Of a stretch of 64,000 nt of DNA, positions 1 to 8,028 are shown piece by piece. This stretch comes from Streptomyces mutabilis (GTDB lineage: Bacteria > Actinomycetota > Actinomycetes > Streptomycetales > Streptomycetaceae): assembly GCF_014649815.1 (NCBI RefSeq), contig NZ_BMTT01000009.1:186001-250000 (forward strand), written 5' to 3'. A model generated the notes under the pieces. That model had not been told where the DNA came from. It did no database searches and saw nothing but the letters and a program-made list of their open reading frames with translations. Both the position numbers and the translations under genes were made by a program. Every line of letters starts with the position of its first letter. The stretch's first letter is position 1.

Positions 1-1050
1 GCCGGCGGCGATGACCACGCCCCCGAGCCAGGCGGAGAGCGCGTTGCCGAGGTTGAACGCGCCGATGTTCACCGCCGATGCCAGCGTCGGCGCGCCGTGC
101 GCGTGGTCCAGGACACGCTTCTGCAGCGGCGGGACGGTGGCAAAGCCAAGGGCGCCGATCAGGAAGACGGTCACGGCCGAGCCGATCTTGTCGTGGGCGG
201 TGAGTGTGAAGAGGGCGAGCACGACGGCCAGAGCGCCCAGGGAGACGTACAGCATGGGCATCAGGGCGCGGTCGGCGAACTTGCCGCCCACGAGGTTGCC
301 GCCGACCATGCCGAGGCCGAAGAGGACCAGCAACCAGGTGACCGAACCGTCGGCGAAGCCCGCGACGTGGGTCATCATCGGCGCGATGTAGGTGATGGCC
401 GCGAAGACGCCGCCGAAGCCGAGGACGGTCATGGCCATGGCAAGCAGCACCTGGGCGTTCTTGAACGCCGCCAGTTCGTGCCGCAGCCGCACCCCCTCGG
501 CCTTGGGCATGTCGGGGACCAGCTTGGCGACACCGGCCAGGCCGACGACACCGAGTGCGGCGACGATGGCGAAGGTCACCCGCCAGCCGGCGGACTGGCC
601 GACGAGCGTGCCCAGTGGCACGCCGACGACGTTGGCGACGGTCAGTCCGGTGAACATCATCGCGATCGCGCCGGCCTTCTTGTGCGGGGCGACCAGGTCG
701 GCCGCGACGACCGAACCGATGCCGAAGAAGGCTCCGTGGGCGAGAGAGGCGACGACACGGCCGGTCAGCATGACGGAGAAGGCGGGGGCGAGGGCGGAGA
801 GCAGGTTGCCGACGATGAACAGGCCCATCAGCAGCATCAGCATCCGCTTGCGCGGGACCTTGGTGCCGAGCATGGTCATCAGCGGGGCGCCGAACATCAC
901 GCCGAGCGCGTATCCGGTCACCAGGAAGCCGGCGGTGGGGATGGAGACCCCGTAGTCGTTGGCGACCTCGGGCAGCAAGCCCATGATCACGAATTCGGTG
1001 GTTCCGATACCGAAGGCCCCGATCGCGAGGGCCAGGAGCGCGAGAGGCAT
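1..1050 (-). CDS. MFS efflux transporter, AraJ/YdhP-like (3' end off the left edge)
   Basis: This is a major facilitator protein that probably exports sugars, drugs or other small molecules across the inner membrane by proton antiport. The ATG is at 1050, and 350 codons are open to the window edge, so the C-terminus is missing. The N-terminus (MPLALLALAIGAFGIGTTEF, then VIMGLLPEVA) is the signature of the AraJ/sugar-efflux branch of the superfamily. Many hydrophobic segments follow, with a basic cytoplasmic loop (TKVPRKRML) between the second and third helices, as in MFS motif A. It diverges from a MarR regulator at 1189, which suggests that regulator controls it. The substrate cannot be read from sequence. 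Confidence 0.85.
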   Translation of the reverse strand, partial: MPLALLALAIGAFGIGTTEFVIMGLLPEVANDYGVSIPTAGFLVTGYALGVMFGAPLMTMLGTKVPRKRMLMLLMGLFIVGNLLSALAPAFSVMLTGRVVASLAHGAFFGIGSVVAADLVAPHKKAGAIAMMFTGLTVANVVGVPLGTLVGQSAGWRVTFAIVAALGVVGLAGVAKLVPDMPKAEGVRLRHELAAFKNAQVLLAMAMTVLGFGGVFAAITYIAPMMTHVAGFADGSVTWLLVLFGLGMVGGNLVGGKFADRALMPMLYVSLGALAVVLALFTLTAHDKIGSAVTVFLIGALGFATVPPLQKRVLDHAHGAPTLASAVNIGAFNLGNALSAWLGGVVIAAG

Positions 1051-1065
1051 GGAGGGGGATTACCT

Positions 1066-1135
1066 TCCCAAGATTGCAGGAGCGCTTTGCATGCGTTCAC
1101 AATAATTGCACACGCGGGCTACTTGCAAGCGCGGG
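1066..1135. promoter_or_regulatory. Candidate MarR operator region with four TTGCA motifs
   Basis: The 138 bp between the divergent MFS and MarR genes holds TTGCA at 1074, 1087, 1106 and 1123. The last lies in the 8 bp palindrome CTTGCAAG (1122-1129), and the third is preceded by CAATAATTG. Clustered palindromes between a MarR gene and its divergent target are typical operators. The binding assignment is inference. Confidence 0.4.
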
Positions 1136-1188
1136 CAACTGCGGCTCTGGTCTACCCTGGTCTCAGCCGCTCCGGGACGGAGGAACAC

Positions 1189-1653
1189 ATGACAGCGACG
1201 GACCCCGCCCTCACCGCCCTCTCCCAGGGCTGGTGTGCCCTCTCTCTGCTGCACGGGAGAATCGAGGCGCACATCGAGCGCGCTCTGCAGGCCGGACACG
1301 ATCTGAGCGTGCGCGAGTACTCCCTGCTCGACGTACTCAGCCGACAGCACGACGGCGACGGCGGGCACCTGCAGATGAAGCAGGTCGCGGACGCGGTCGT
1401 CCTCAGCCAGAGCGCCACCACACGCCTGGTCACCCGGCTCGAGGACCGCGGGCTCCTCGAGCGCTACCTGTGCCCCACCGACCGCCGTGGCATCTACACC
1501 AACGTCACCGCAGCCGGCCTGAAACTCCTGGACGAGGCACGACCCACCAACGACGCGGCCCTGCGCGAGGCGCTCGACGAAGCTGCCAGGAACCCCGATC
1601 TGGCTCCGCTGGTCCGGGTGGTCGAGACGCTCAAAACACCAGTGCCCGCCTGA
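1189..1653 (+). CDS. MarR family transcriptional regulator
   Basis: A 154-residue winged-helix repressor of the MarR family, acting as a dimer on operator DNA and usually released by small phenolic or antibiotic ligands. Residues around 40-110 form the wHTH: the segment LQMKQVADAVVLSQSATTRL reads as the recognition helix region, followed by the wing with DRRGIYTNVT, where the DRR-G pattern is characteristic. The ATG at 1189 follows GGAGG at a good distance and was chosen over a much longer upstream reading frame that would run antisense through the MFS gene. The divergent MFS exporter is its likely target, and the intervening region carries repeated TTGCA motifs. Confidence 0.88.
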   Translation: MTATDPALTALSQGWCALSLLHGRIEAHIERALQAGHDLSVREYSLLDVLSRQHDGDGGHLQMKQVADAVVLSQSATTRLVTRLEDRGLLERYLCPTDRRGIYTNVTAAGLKLLDEARPTNDAALREALDEAARNPDLAPLVRVVETLKTPVPA

Positions 1654-1675
1654 CCCCTCTGCGTAGGGTGCGGCT

Positions 1676-2128
1676 ATGGCAGATCTTGAGATTCGGCCCA
1701 CCACGGGGGACGACCTCCCCGCGGTCGTCGCGATGCTCGCCGACGACCCTCTGGGCGCCCAACGCGAGTCACCCGACGACCTGCGCCCTTATCTGGCCGC
1801 CCTGGAACGGCTCAGCGCCGATCCGAACCAGCACCTGGTCGTCGCCGTCCGCGGCGGCCGTGTGGTCGGCACACTCCAGCTGACGATCGTGCCCGGCCTG
1901 TCCCGGCGTGGTGCCACCCGGTCGATCATCGAAGGCGTACGCATCCACTCCGACGAGCGCGGTAGCGGCCTGGGCACTCAGCTCATCGAGTGGGCCGTTG
2001 ACCAGTCCCGGCGGCAGGGATGCCAACTGGTACAACTCACCTCCGACAAGACCCGCACCGACGCACACCGCTTCTACGAACGGCTTGGCTTCTCGGCCTC
2101 GCACACGGGTTTCAAGCTCCAGCTCTGA
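1676..2128 (+). CDS. GNAT family N-acetyltransferase
   Basis: A 150-residue single-domain acetyltransferase that should transfer the acetyl group of acetyl-CoA to an amine on an unknown small molecule or protein. The core motif A is clear (ERGSGLGTQLIEWA, around residues 95-108), providing the pyrophosphate-binding loop. The C-terminal AHRFYERLGF segment is the usual motif B tyrosine region. The length is normal for the family. It starts 22 bp after the MarR stop on the same strand, so the two could be cotranscribed, and it converges on the beta-lactamase-fold gene. The intervening hairpin contains a parS-like site. Confidence 0.87.
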   Translation: MADLEIRPTTGDDLPAVVAMLADDPLGAQRESPDDLRPYLAALERLSADPNQHLVVAVRGGRVVGTLQLTIVPGLSRRGATRSIIEGVRIHSDERGSGLGTQLIEWAVDQSRRQGCQLVQLTSDKTRTDAHRFYERLGFSASHTGFKLQL

Positions 2129-2142
2129 GGCGTCCGGCCTCT

Positions 2143-2168
2143 GGCCCTGTTTCACGTGGAACAGGGCC
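2143..2168. terminator. Bidirectional hairpin with a parS-like core
   Basis: GGCCCT (2143-2148) and AGGGCC (2163-2168) flank the parS variant at 2149-2162, so the whole 26 bp forms one near-perfect palindrome between two convergent genes. It probably serves both as a transcription terminator and as a ParB site. Confidence 0.6.
2149..2162. other. parS-like centromere site (1 mismatch)
   Basis: GTTTCACGTGGAAC differs from the actinobacterial parS 14-mer GTTTCACGTGAAAC at one position. It is the leftmost site in the window, and the identical variant recurs inside parB at 33946. A binding site for ParB. Confidence 0.75.
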
Positions 2169-2192
2169 ACGTCGCGAGGGTGGGCGTGGGAC

Positions 2193-3578
2193 CTAGCCGA
2201 TTCCGCGCCACCCCTCCGGATCGACTCCTCCCGGCACAGGCGCACCCTCGTCATACGGCTGCCGTGTGAACACGAACGACCCGAGGTCCAGGTGACTCAC
2301 GGTCCCGTCCGGGCGTCGCACGGCTCGCAGCAGCTCCCCGGCGTAATAGCCCTCCAGCCCGGTCCACGTGCCATCGCCGTTCGACCGGAAACGCGAGCGA
2401 CGGCCGACGCCCGAAAGAGACTCCAACGAAACCCCCTTGTCGGGCGTCAGCCGCAGGGCGAAGGCATGCGTGCCCCAGTACCACTGGCCTGTCAACTCCA
2501 GGACTGAGGCCTCGGCCTCCGGCAGCGGGCGCCACGGTCCGGGGATCTTGGGTTCCGCGTCGGCGACGATGCGAACGAGATCGGCACCGACTCCTGCCAC
2601 CAGCGGCCCGGACGTGCAGTTGGCCAGCACCACCGCGGCCACGTCGTCCTCCACACTGATCGTGAGGTTGGCCAGGAATCCGGGCAGTGAGCCGGAGTGC
2701 CCCACGAGCAGCCGCCCGTCCCAGTACTGGATCTGCATTCCCAGGCCGTAAGCCGAACCGTCCGCGACATCCGCGGCCTCCACCGGCGCCGCCGGTATCC
2801 GCATCTCCCGCACGGACTCGGCGCTCAGCACCCTGTCGTCCCCCTGCGTCAGAAAGACGGCGAACCGGGCCAGGTCGCCGGTGGTGGACCAGAGCTGACC
2901 GGCCGGGGCCATCCGCCCAAGATCCTCAGCAGGCTCCGCCAGCATCACGTCGGCCCATGGATGCACCGCCCAGCCGTCGGCGTGCGGCGCCTGCGGGCGC
3001 CCGGATGTTCGGTTCAGGCCCAGCGGCTCCAGCACCTCCTGCCGCAGCACTTCCTCCCACAAAGCACCGCGCACCTTCTCGACCAGCGCGCCGAGCAGCG
3101 TGTATCCGGGGTTCGAATAGTGGTGCCGACGGCCCACCGGGTGAAGCAGCGGCTGCTTGCCCAGCACATCGGCGAGCTCGGGCCGCAGCGAGCCCGGCGT
3201 CCGCTCCCACCACGGCGCGGGCGACTCGGCGGCCAGACCACCGGAGTGCGCCAGCAACTCGGCGACCGTCGCCTCCCCCGCCCCCGTTCCCGGCAGGTGC
3301 TTCTCCAGTGGGTCACCGAGATCGAGCGCACCCTCGTCACGCAGCCGAAGCACGAGCACGGCGGTGAACGTCTTGGTGATCGAGCCGATCCGGTACTGCA
3401 CGTTCTCGTCCGGCCCGAGCCCGTCCACCGAAGTCCGCGCCCCGTGCCAGACGGGCCGACCGTCCCGGACGACCGCCGCCACGAGCGACGGCGTCCGCCC
3501 CTTCGTCTGGGCCACGGCGATCCGGTGCAGCAGAGCCCGGCGGGTTGCGGGGAGCAGTTCTTCCTGAGGTGTGGTCAT
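2193..3578 (-). CDS. Serine hydrolase of the beta-lactamase (class C / PBP4*) fold
   Basis: A 461-residue protein of the beta-lactamase/transpeptidase superfamily. The catalytic triad motifs are present: SxxK as SITK (Ser66, Lys69), YxN as YSN (154-156) and a C-terminal HSG in the segment GHSGSLPGF. Family members include esterases, D-aminopeptidases and PBP4*-like enzymes, so the substrate is open. No signal peptide is evident at the N-terminus, which points to a cytoplasmic enzyme. About 120 residues follow the catalytic domain, like the extra beta-barrel domain of many homologues. The ATG at 3578 was accepted. It converges on the GNAT gene across the hairpin at 2143-2168. Confidence 0.85.
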   Translation of the reverse strand: MTTPQEELLPATRRALLHRIAVAQTKGRTPSLVAAVVRDGRPVWHGARTSVDGLGPDENVQYRIGSITKTFTAVLVLRLRDEGALDLGDPLEKHLPGTGAGEATVAELLAHSGGLAAESPAPWWERTPGSLRPELADVLGKQPLLHPVGRRHHYSNPGYTLLGALVEKVRGALWEEVLRQEVLEPLGLNRTSGRPQAPHADGWAVHPWADVMLAEPAEDLGRMAPAGQLWSTTGDLARFAVFLTQGDDRVLSAESVREMRIPAAPVEAADVADGSAYGLGMQIQYWDGRLLVGHSGSLPGFLANLTISVEDDVAAVVLANCTSGPLVAGVGADLVRIVADAEPKIPGPWRPLPEAEASVLELTGQWYWGTHAFALRLTPDKGVSLESLSGVGRRSRFRSNGDGTWTGLEGYYAGELLRAVRRPDGTVSHLDLGSFVFTRQPYDEGAPVPGGVDPEGWRGIG

Positions 3579-3877
3579 GCCCCCAGTCCATCGCCCCGGA
3601 CCCCTTCCGTCGAGCCGATTTTTCTCCCGCGTCGCGATGTAGGTTCTCGCCGCTCGGGTCGGACGCCGCCTTCATGACCTGCGGCTTCATCCACAGTCTC
3701 ACGACGTGTCGGACGCTGGAGTCGCACGCCCGTGTCGTCTCCTCGACGGTCCGCGCCGGGCGACTCGGACCGCCGGTCCTCTGACCTGGGCGGTCTCACG
3801 GCCGGTGTCGAATCCGACGTCAATCCGACATTGGCCGTGAGATTCCGACACGGAATGTGAGATCCCACACGCGAGAA
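3579..3877. other. Intergenic region with a long inverted repeat, between dnaB and the hydrolase gene
   Basis: No convincing gene is present. An inverted repeat with perfect 10 bp arms (TCTCACGGCC at 3794-3803, GGCCGTGAGA at 3833-3842) has a 29 nt loop containing two copies of AATCCGAC. It could terminate dnaB transcription or be an operator for the hydrolase gene. The remainder shows nothing recognisable. Confidence 0.4.
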
Positions 3878-5356
3878 TCAGGTCTGTGCCATGTCCACGA
3901 AGCGCGAGTAGTGACCCTGGAAGGCGACGGTGATCGTTGCCGTCGGACCGTTACGGTGCTTGGCCACGATCAGGTCGGCCTCGCCGGCGCGCGGTGATTC
4001 CTTCTCGTAGGCATCCTCACGGTGCAACAGGATGACCATGTCGGCGTCCTGCTCGATGGAACCGGACTCACGTAGGTCCGAGACCATCGGCTTCTTGTCG
4101 GTGCGCTGCTCGGGGCCACGGTTCAGCTGGGAGAGCGCGATGACCGGGATCTCAAGCTCCTTGGCCAAGAGCTTGAGGTTGCGGGACATGTCCGACACTT
4201 CCTGCTGACGGCTCTCGGCACGCTTGGATCCGCCGGACTGCATCAGCTGGAGATAGTCGATGACGACCAGCTTGAGGTCGTTGCGCTGTTTGAGACGACG
4301 GCACTTGGCGCGGATCTCCATCATCGACAGGTTAGGGGAGTCGTCGATGTAGAGCGGGGCAGCCGAGACGTCGGGCATCCGACGGGCCAGGCGGGTCCAG
4401 TCGTCGTCCGTCATGGTGCCGGAACGCATGTGGTGGAGCGCGACTCGGGCCTCGGCGGACAGCAGACGCATCGCGATTTCGTTGCGCCCCATTTCGAGCG
4501 AGAAGATGACGCTCGGCAGGTTGTTCTTGATCGATGCCGCCCGCGCGAAGTCCAACGCCAGCGTGGACTTACCCATCGCGGGACGTGCGGCGATGACGAT
4601 CATCTGACCCGGGTGCAGGCCGTTGGTCAGGGAATCGAAGTCGGTGAAGCCCGTCGGTACGCCGGTCATCTCACCGCTGCGCGAGCCGATCGCCTCGATC
4701 TCGTCGAGCGCCCCCTCCATGATGTCGCCGAGCGGCAGATAGTCCTCGCTGGTGCGCTGCTCGGTGACCGCGTAGATCTCGGCCTGGGCACGGTTGACGA
4801 TCTCGTCGACGTCGTCGTCGGCCGCGTATCCCATCTGGGTGATCCGTGTACCGGCCTCCACCAGGCGGCGCAGCACGGCACGCTCGTGCACGATCTCCGC
4901 GTAGTAGGCGGCGTTCGCGGCCGTCGGCACGGTCTGGACGAGAGTGTGCAGGTAGGAGGCGCCGCCGACCTTGTTGATCTCGCCGCGCTTGGTGAGTTCG
5001 GCCGCGATCGTGATGGGGTCGGCCGGCTCACCCTTGGCATAGACGTCGAGAATCGCCTGGTAGACCGTCTCGTGAGCCGGCTTGTAGAAGTCGTGGCCCT
5101 TGAGGATTTCGACGACGTCGGCGATGGCGTCCTTGGACAGGAGCATGCCACCGAGGACGGACTGCTCGGCGTCCAGGTCCTGCGGCGGCACTCGCTCGAA
5201 CGACGGTCCGCCACCGTCCCAGGCTCCGTTGTCCGGACCGCGCTCGTGCTGCTCGTCGCGTCCGCGGCCACCGTCACCGCGGCGGCGGGAAGCGGGCAGA
5301 CGATCACTGGGACCACTGTCGGCCCACGGGTCGTCCAAGGGCTCGGAAATGCTCAC
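3878..5356 (-). CDS. dnaB: Replicative DNA helicase DnaB
   Basis: Hexameric 5'-3' helicase that unwinds DNA at the fork and recruits primase. The protein is 492 residues from the GTG at 5356. That start was preferred to the ATG at 5404 because GGAGGAGG lies 7 bp upstream of the GTG, and because homologues as I remember them begin at SISEPLDD. Visible features are the low-complexity N-terminal tail, the DnaB N-domain (DLDAEQSVLGGMLL), the Walker A sequence ARPAMGKSTLA, Walker B with VVIDYLQLM, and the C-terminal SDLRESGSIEQDAD segment. No intein interrupts the Walker A or other common insertion sites. It stands alone, with the ribosomal/ssb operon further right and a DnaA-box cluster upstream. 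Confidence 0.97.
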   Translation of the reverse strand: MSISEPLDDPWADSGPSDRLPASRRRGDGGRGRDEQHERGPDNGAWDGGGPSFERVPPQDLDAEQSVLGGMLLSKDAIADVVEILKGHDFYKPAHETVYQAILDVYAKGEPADPITIAAELTKRGEINKVGGASYLHTLVQTVPTAANAAYYAEIVHERAVLRRLVEAGTRITQMGYAADDDVDEIVNRAQAEIYAVTEQRTSEDYLPLGDIMEGALDEIEAIGSRSGEMTGVPTGFTDFDSLTNGLHPGQMIVIAARPAMGKSTLALDFARAASIKNNLPSVIFSLEMGRNEIAMRLLSAEARVALHHMRSGTMTDDDWTRLARRMPDVSAAPLYIDDSPNLSMMEIRAKCRRLKQRNDLKLVVIDYLQLMQSGGSKRAESRQQEVSDMSRNLKLLAKELEIPVIALSQLNRGPEQRTDKKPMVSDLRESGSIEQDADMVILLHREDAYEKESPRAGEADLIVAKHRNGPTATITVAFQGHYSRFVDMAQT

Positions 5357-5815
5357 CGAGCCACCTCCTCCCGTCCGCCGAGCGGACCTCGCCGTGCCCC
5401 TCATTTCTACGGCACGACACTGACAAATAAGACGCCCAACTCCGGTTCAGACGCGTCGGTTTTGTGTTGGTTCACAAGCCGACGGACGGAGCAGGCGCCG
5501 GACAACCGTAGGCCCGTCGGCAGCGTCAGCCAATCTGGTTATCCACAGGCCATGTGGACGACGGGCCAGATGCTGTGGAGAACTCCCCGAAACCTGTGCA
5601 CGACCCAGTGGACAGCCCTGTGAACAAGCCCTCTTCCCACCCCAATAAGCCTCACTGACCTGCATCTTTACCGTCCACGCCCTGTGCAGAAGAAAAACTT
5701 CCCCAGTCAGATCAAGATCGCACCGAACCGCGCTCGGAACTGCGCACGACGAGACGATAGGTAAGGGTCCCAAAAGCTTTGCATCTCTTACCTGTGGACG
5801 ATTAGATTGGTGCTC
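5357..5815. other. dnaB / MATE divergent intergenic region with DnaA boxes
   Basis: No gene is seen in these 459 bp. DnaA-box-like 9-mers are TTATCCACA (5539-5547, the perfect Escherichia coli form), TGTGGACGA (5553-5561), TGTGGAGAA (5574-5582) and TGTGGACGA (5793-5801). The last three are each one mismatch from the Streptomyces consensus TTGTCCACA on the opposite strand. The cluster could let DnaA influence transcription of dnaB or titrate DnaA away from oriC. Confidence 0.5.
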
Positions 5816-5816
5816 A
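5779..5816 (+). promoter_or_regulatory. Predicted leaderless promoter of the MATE gene
   Basis: TTGCAT (5779-5784), an 18 bp spacer and TAGATT (5803-5808) fit a housekeeping (HrdB-type) promoter. The A of the ATG at 5816 lies 8 nt past the -10, so transcription should begin at or next to the start codon. A DnaA-like box (5793-5801) fills the spacer. Confidence 0.55.
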
Positions 5817-7153
5817 TGACACAGGCTTCCGAGCGCTCCCGGGCCGTCCGGCGCCGGCACGACCGAGAGATCATCGCGCTGGCCGTCCCGGCCTTTGGCG
5901 CGCTCGTCGCCGAGCCCCTCTTCGTCATGGCCGACAGTGCGATCGTCGGACACCTCGGCACCGCACAACTCGCCGGACTCGGCATCGCCTCCGCACTGCT
6001 GACCACCGCCGTCAGCGTCTTCGTCTTCCTCGCCTACGCCACCACGGCGGCCGTGTCCCGCCGCGTCGGCGCCGGTGACCTGCAATCCGCGATCCGCCAA
6101 GGCATGGACGGCATCTGGCTGGCGCTGCTGCTGGGCGCCGCGGTCATCGCCGTCGTCCTGCCGACCGCACCCTCCCTCGTGGAACTCTTCGGCGCCTCCG
6201 ACACCGCGGCCCCCTACGCCATCACATATCTGAGGATCTCCGCTCTCGGCATCCCCGCCATGCTCGTCGTGCTGGCCGCGACCGGTGTCCTACGAGGTCT
6301 GCAGAACACCCGGACGCCGCTCTACGTGGCCGTGTCCGGCTTCGTCGCCAACGCCGTCCTCAACGTCGTTCTCGTCTACGGCGCCGGTCTCGGCATCGCC
6401 GGCTCCGCCTGGGGCACCGTCATCGCCCAATGCGGCATGGCAGCGGTGTACCTCTGGGTGGTGATCCGTGGAGCACACCGGCACGGTGCCTCCCTGCGGC
6501 CCGACGTCGCCGGCATCAGAGCCTCGGCCCAGGCAGGCGTCCCGCTGCTCGTGCGTACGCTCTCACTGCGGGCCATTCTGATGATCGCCACTGCCGTGGC
6601 GGCGCGCCTCGGCGACGCCGACATCGCGGCCCACCAAATCATCCTGTCCCTGTGGAGCCTGCTCGCCTTCGCCCTCGACGCCATCGCCATCGCCGGGCAG
6701 GCCATTATCGGACGCTACTTGGGAGCCGGTGACGCCCAGGGTGCCCGCTTCGCCTGCCGCAGAATGGTGGAGTGGGGCGTCGCGGTCGGAATCGTCCTCG
6801 GCCTGCTCGTGGTGCTGTCGCGCCCGGCGTTCCTGCCCCTGTTCACCGGTGACTCCGCGGTCAAGAACGCCGCCCTCCCCGCGTTGGTGATCGTGGCTGT
6901 CTCGCAGCCGGTCTGCGGAGTGGTCTACGTCCTGGACGGCGTTCTGATGGGTGCCGGTGACGGCCCTTACCTCGCGTGGGCCATGCTGCTCACCTTGGCT
7001 GTCTTCACCCCGGCGGCCCTGCTCGTCCCGACGTTCGGCGGTGGACTCACCGCACTGTGGGCGGCCATGACGCTGATGATGGCAATGCGACTGGTGACGC
7101 TGTGGCTGCGCACCCGATCGGGGCGGTGGGTCGTCACAGGCGCGGCGCGCTGA
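5816..7153 (+). CDS. MATE family multidrug efflux transporter
   Basis: A 445-residue, roughly 12-helix antiporter of the MATE/DinF type that exports cationic drugs or toxins using Na+ or H+. The N-terminal ALAVPAFGALVAEPLFVMAD and the internal repeat typical of MATE proteins (DAIAIAGQAIIGRYLGAGD near residue 300) support the call. The ATG at 5816 was chosen over in-frame TTG and GTG codons at 5807 and 5810. No Shine-Dalgarno sequence precedes it, but a promoter ending 7 nt upstream implies a leaderless mRNA. It converges on rplI, with a perfect parS at 7176 in the gap. Confidence 0.88.
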   Translation: MTQASERSRAVRRRHDREIIALAVPAFGALVAEPLFVMADSAIVGHLGTAQLAGLGIASALLTTAVSVFVFLAYATTAAVSRRVGAGDLQSAIRQGMDGIWLALLLGAAVIAVVLPTAPSLVELFGASDTAAPYAITYLRISALGIPAMLVVLAATGVLRGLQNTRTPLYVAVSGFVANAVLNVVLVYGAGLGIAGSAWGTVIAQCGMAAVYLWVVIRGAHRHGASLRPDVAGIRASAQAGVPLLVRTLSLRAILMIATAVAARLGDADIAAHQIILSLWSLLAFALDAIAIAGQAIIGRYLGAGDAQGARFACRRMVEWGVAVGIVLGLLVVLSRPAFLPLFTGDSAVKNAALPALVIVAVSQPVCGVVYVLDGVLMGAGDGPYLAWAMLLTLAVFTPAALLVPTFGGGLTALWAAMTLMMAMRLVTLWLRTRSGRWVVTGAAR

Positions 7154-7175
7154 GTGTCCCGCGCGAAGCATCGCA

Positions 7176-7189
7176 GTTTCACGTGAAAC
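7176..7189. other. parS centromere site (perfect)
   Basis: GTTTCACGTGAAAC exactly. It lies 23 bp after the MATE stop, between the convergent MATE and rplI genes, flanked by short GCATC/GATGC inverted arms. Confidence 0.93.
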
Positions 7190-7220
7190 ATGATGCCTCA
7201 GGTGAAGGATGAGCGAGCAA

Positions 7221-7261
7221 AGATGGGGCCGCGTTCCCCCTCGGGAGATGCGGCCCCATCT
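7221..7261 (-). terminator. Terminator of the rpsF-ssb-rpsR-rplI operon
   Basis: A perfect 12 bp stem (AGATGGGGCCGC at 7221-7232 with GCGGCCCCATCT at 7250-7261) lies 24 bp beyond the rplI stop. It should also block read-through from the MATE gene. Confidence 0.75.
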
Positions 7262-7284
7262 CATCGCTTAAGCGAGAGCAGAGC

Positions 7285-7731
7285 TCAGGCAGCGACAACC
7301 TCGATGCTGACCTTGGCGTCAACCTCGGGGTGCAGACGCACGGACGTCTCGTGAGCGCCCAGGGTCTTGATCGGCGAGCCCAGCTCGATGCGGCGCTTGT
7401 CGACCTCGGGGCCACCGGCGGCCTTGATCGCCGAAGCGACATCGGCCGGCGTGACGGAACCGAAGAGACGACCGGCGTCGCCGGAGCGGACGGCCAGACG
7501 GACCTTCACACCCTCGAGCTGGGCCTTCACCTGGTTGGCCTGCTCGATGGTCTGGATCTCGTGGATCTTGCGAGCACGACGGATCTGCTCGACGTCCTTC
7601 TCGCCACCCTTGGTCCAGCGGATAGCGAACTTCCGCGGGATCAGGTAGTTGCGAGCGTAACCGTCCTTGACGTCGACGACGTCGCCCGCGGCACCGAGGC
7701 CGGAGACCTCGTGGGTGAGGATGATCTTCAT
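7285..7731 (-). CDS. rplI: 50S ribosomal protein L9
   Basis: A 148-residue L9 that binds 23S rRNA near the L1 stalk and helps maintain the reading frame. The N-terminal domain [20 protein letters not shown] and the [13 protein letters not shown] motif are diagnostic; the middle is the long connecting helix, and the C-terminal domain contains [11 protein letters not shown]. The length matches bacterial L9. It is the last gene of the operon, 18 bp after rpsR and before a strong hairpin. Confidence 0.98.
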
Positions 7732-7749
7732 GAGTCGGTCACCCTTCCC

Positions 7750-7986
7750 TTATCGCGCGGTGGAGGTGTAGGGCAGCAGCGCCATCTCACGGCTGTTCTT
7801 CACAGCCGTGGCGACGTCACGCTGGTGCTGGGTGCAGTTGCCGGTCACGCGGCGGGCACGGATCTTGCCGCGGTCGGAAATGAACTTCCGCAGCATGTTC
7901 GTGTCCTTGTAGTCCACGTACGTGACCTTGTCCTTGCAGAACGCGCAGACCTTCTTCTTCGGCTTGCGCACAGGCGGCTTAGCCAT
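7750..7986 (-). CDS. rpsR: 30S ribosomal protein S18 (zinc-binding C+ form)
   Basis: A 78-residue S18 that pairs with S6 on the 30S platform. [18 protein letters not shown] is the family signature. Cys14 and Cys17 (CAFC) with Cys51 and His54 (CTQH) form a plausible CxxC...CxxH zinc site, so this is the zinc-containing version of S18. Streptomycetes usually carry a second, cysteine-free paralogue under Zur control elsewhere in the genome. It sits between ssb and rplI in the standard operon. The start ATG follows GGAGAAAC. Confidence 0.97.
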   Translation of the reverse strand: MAKPPVRKPKKKVCAFCKDKVTYVDYKDTNMLRKFISDRGKIRARRVTGNCTQHQRDVATAVKNSREMALLPYTSTAR

Positions 7987-8028
7987 GATGTTTCTCCTGT
8001 GTGATCAAGAAGTTTGGGTGGAGCCCGC

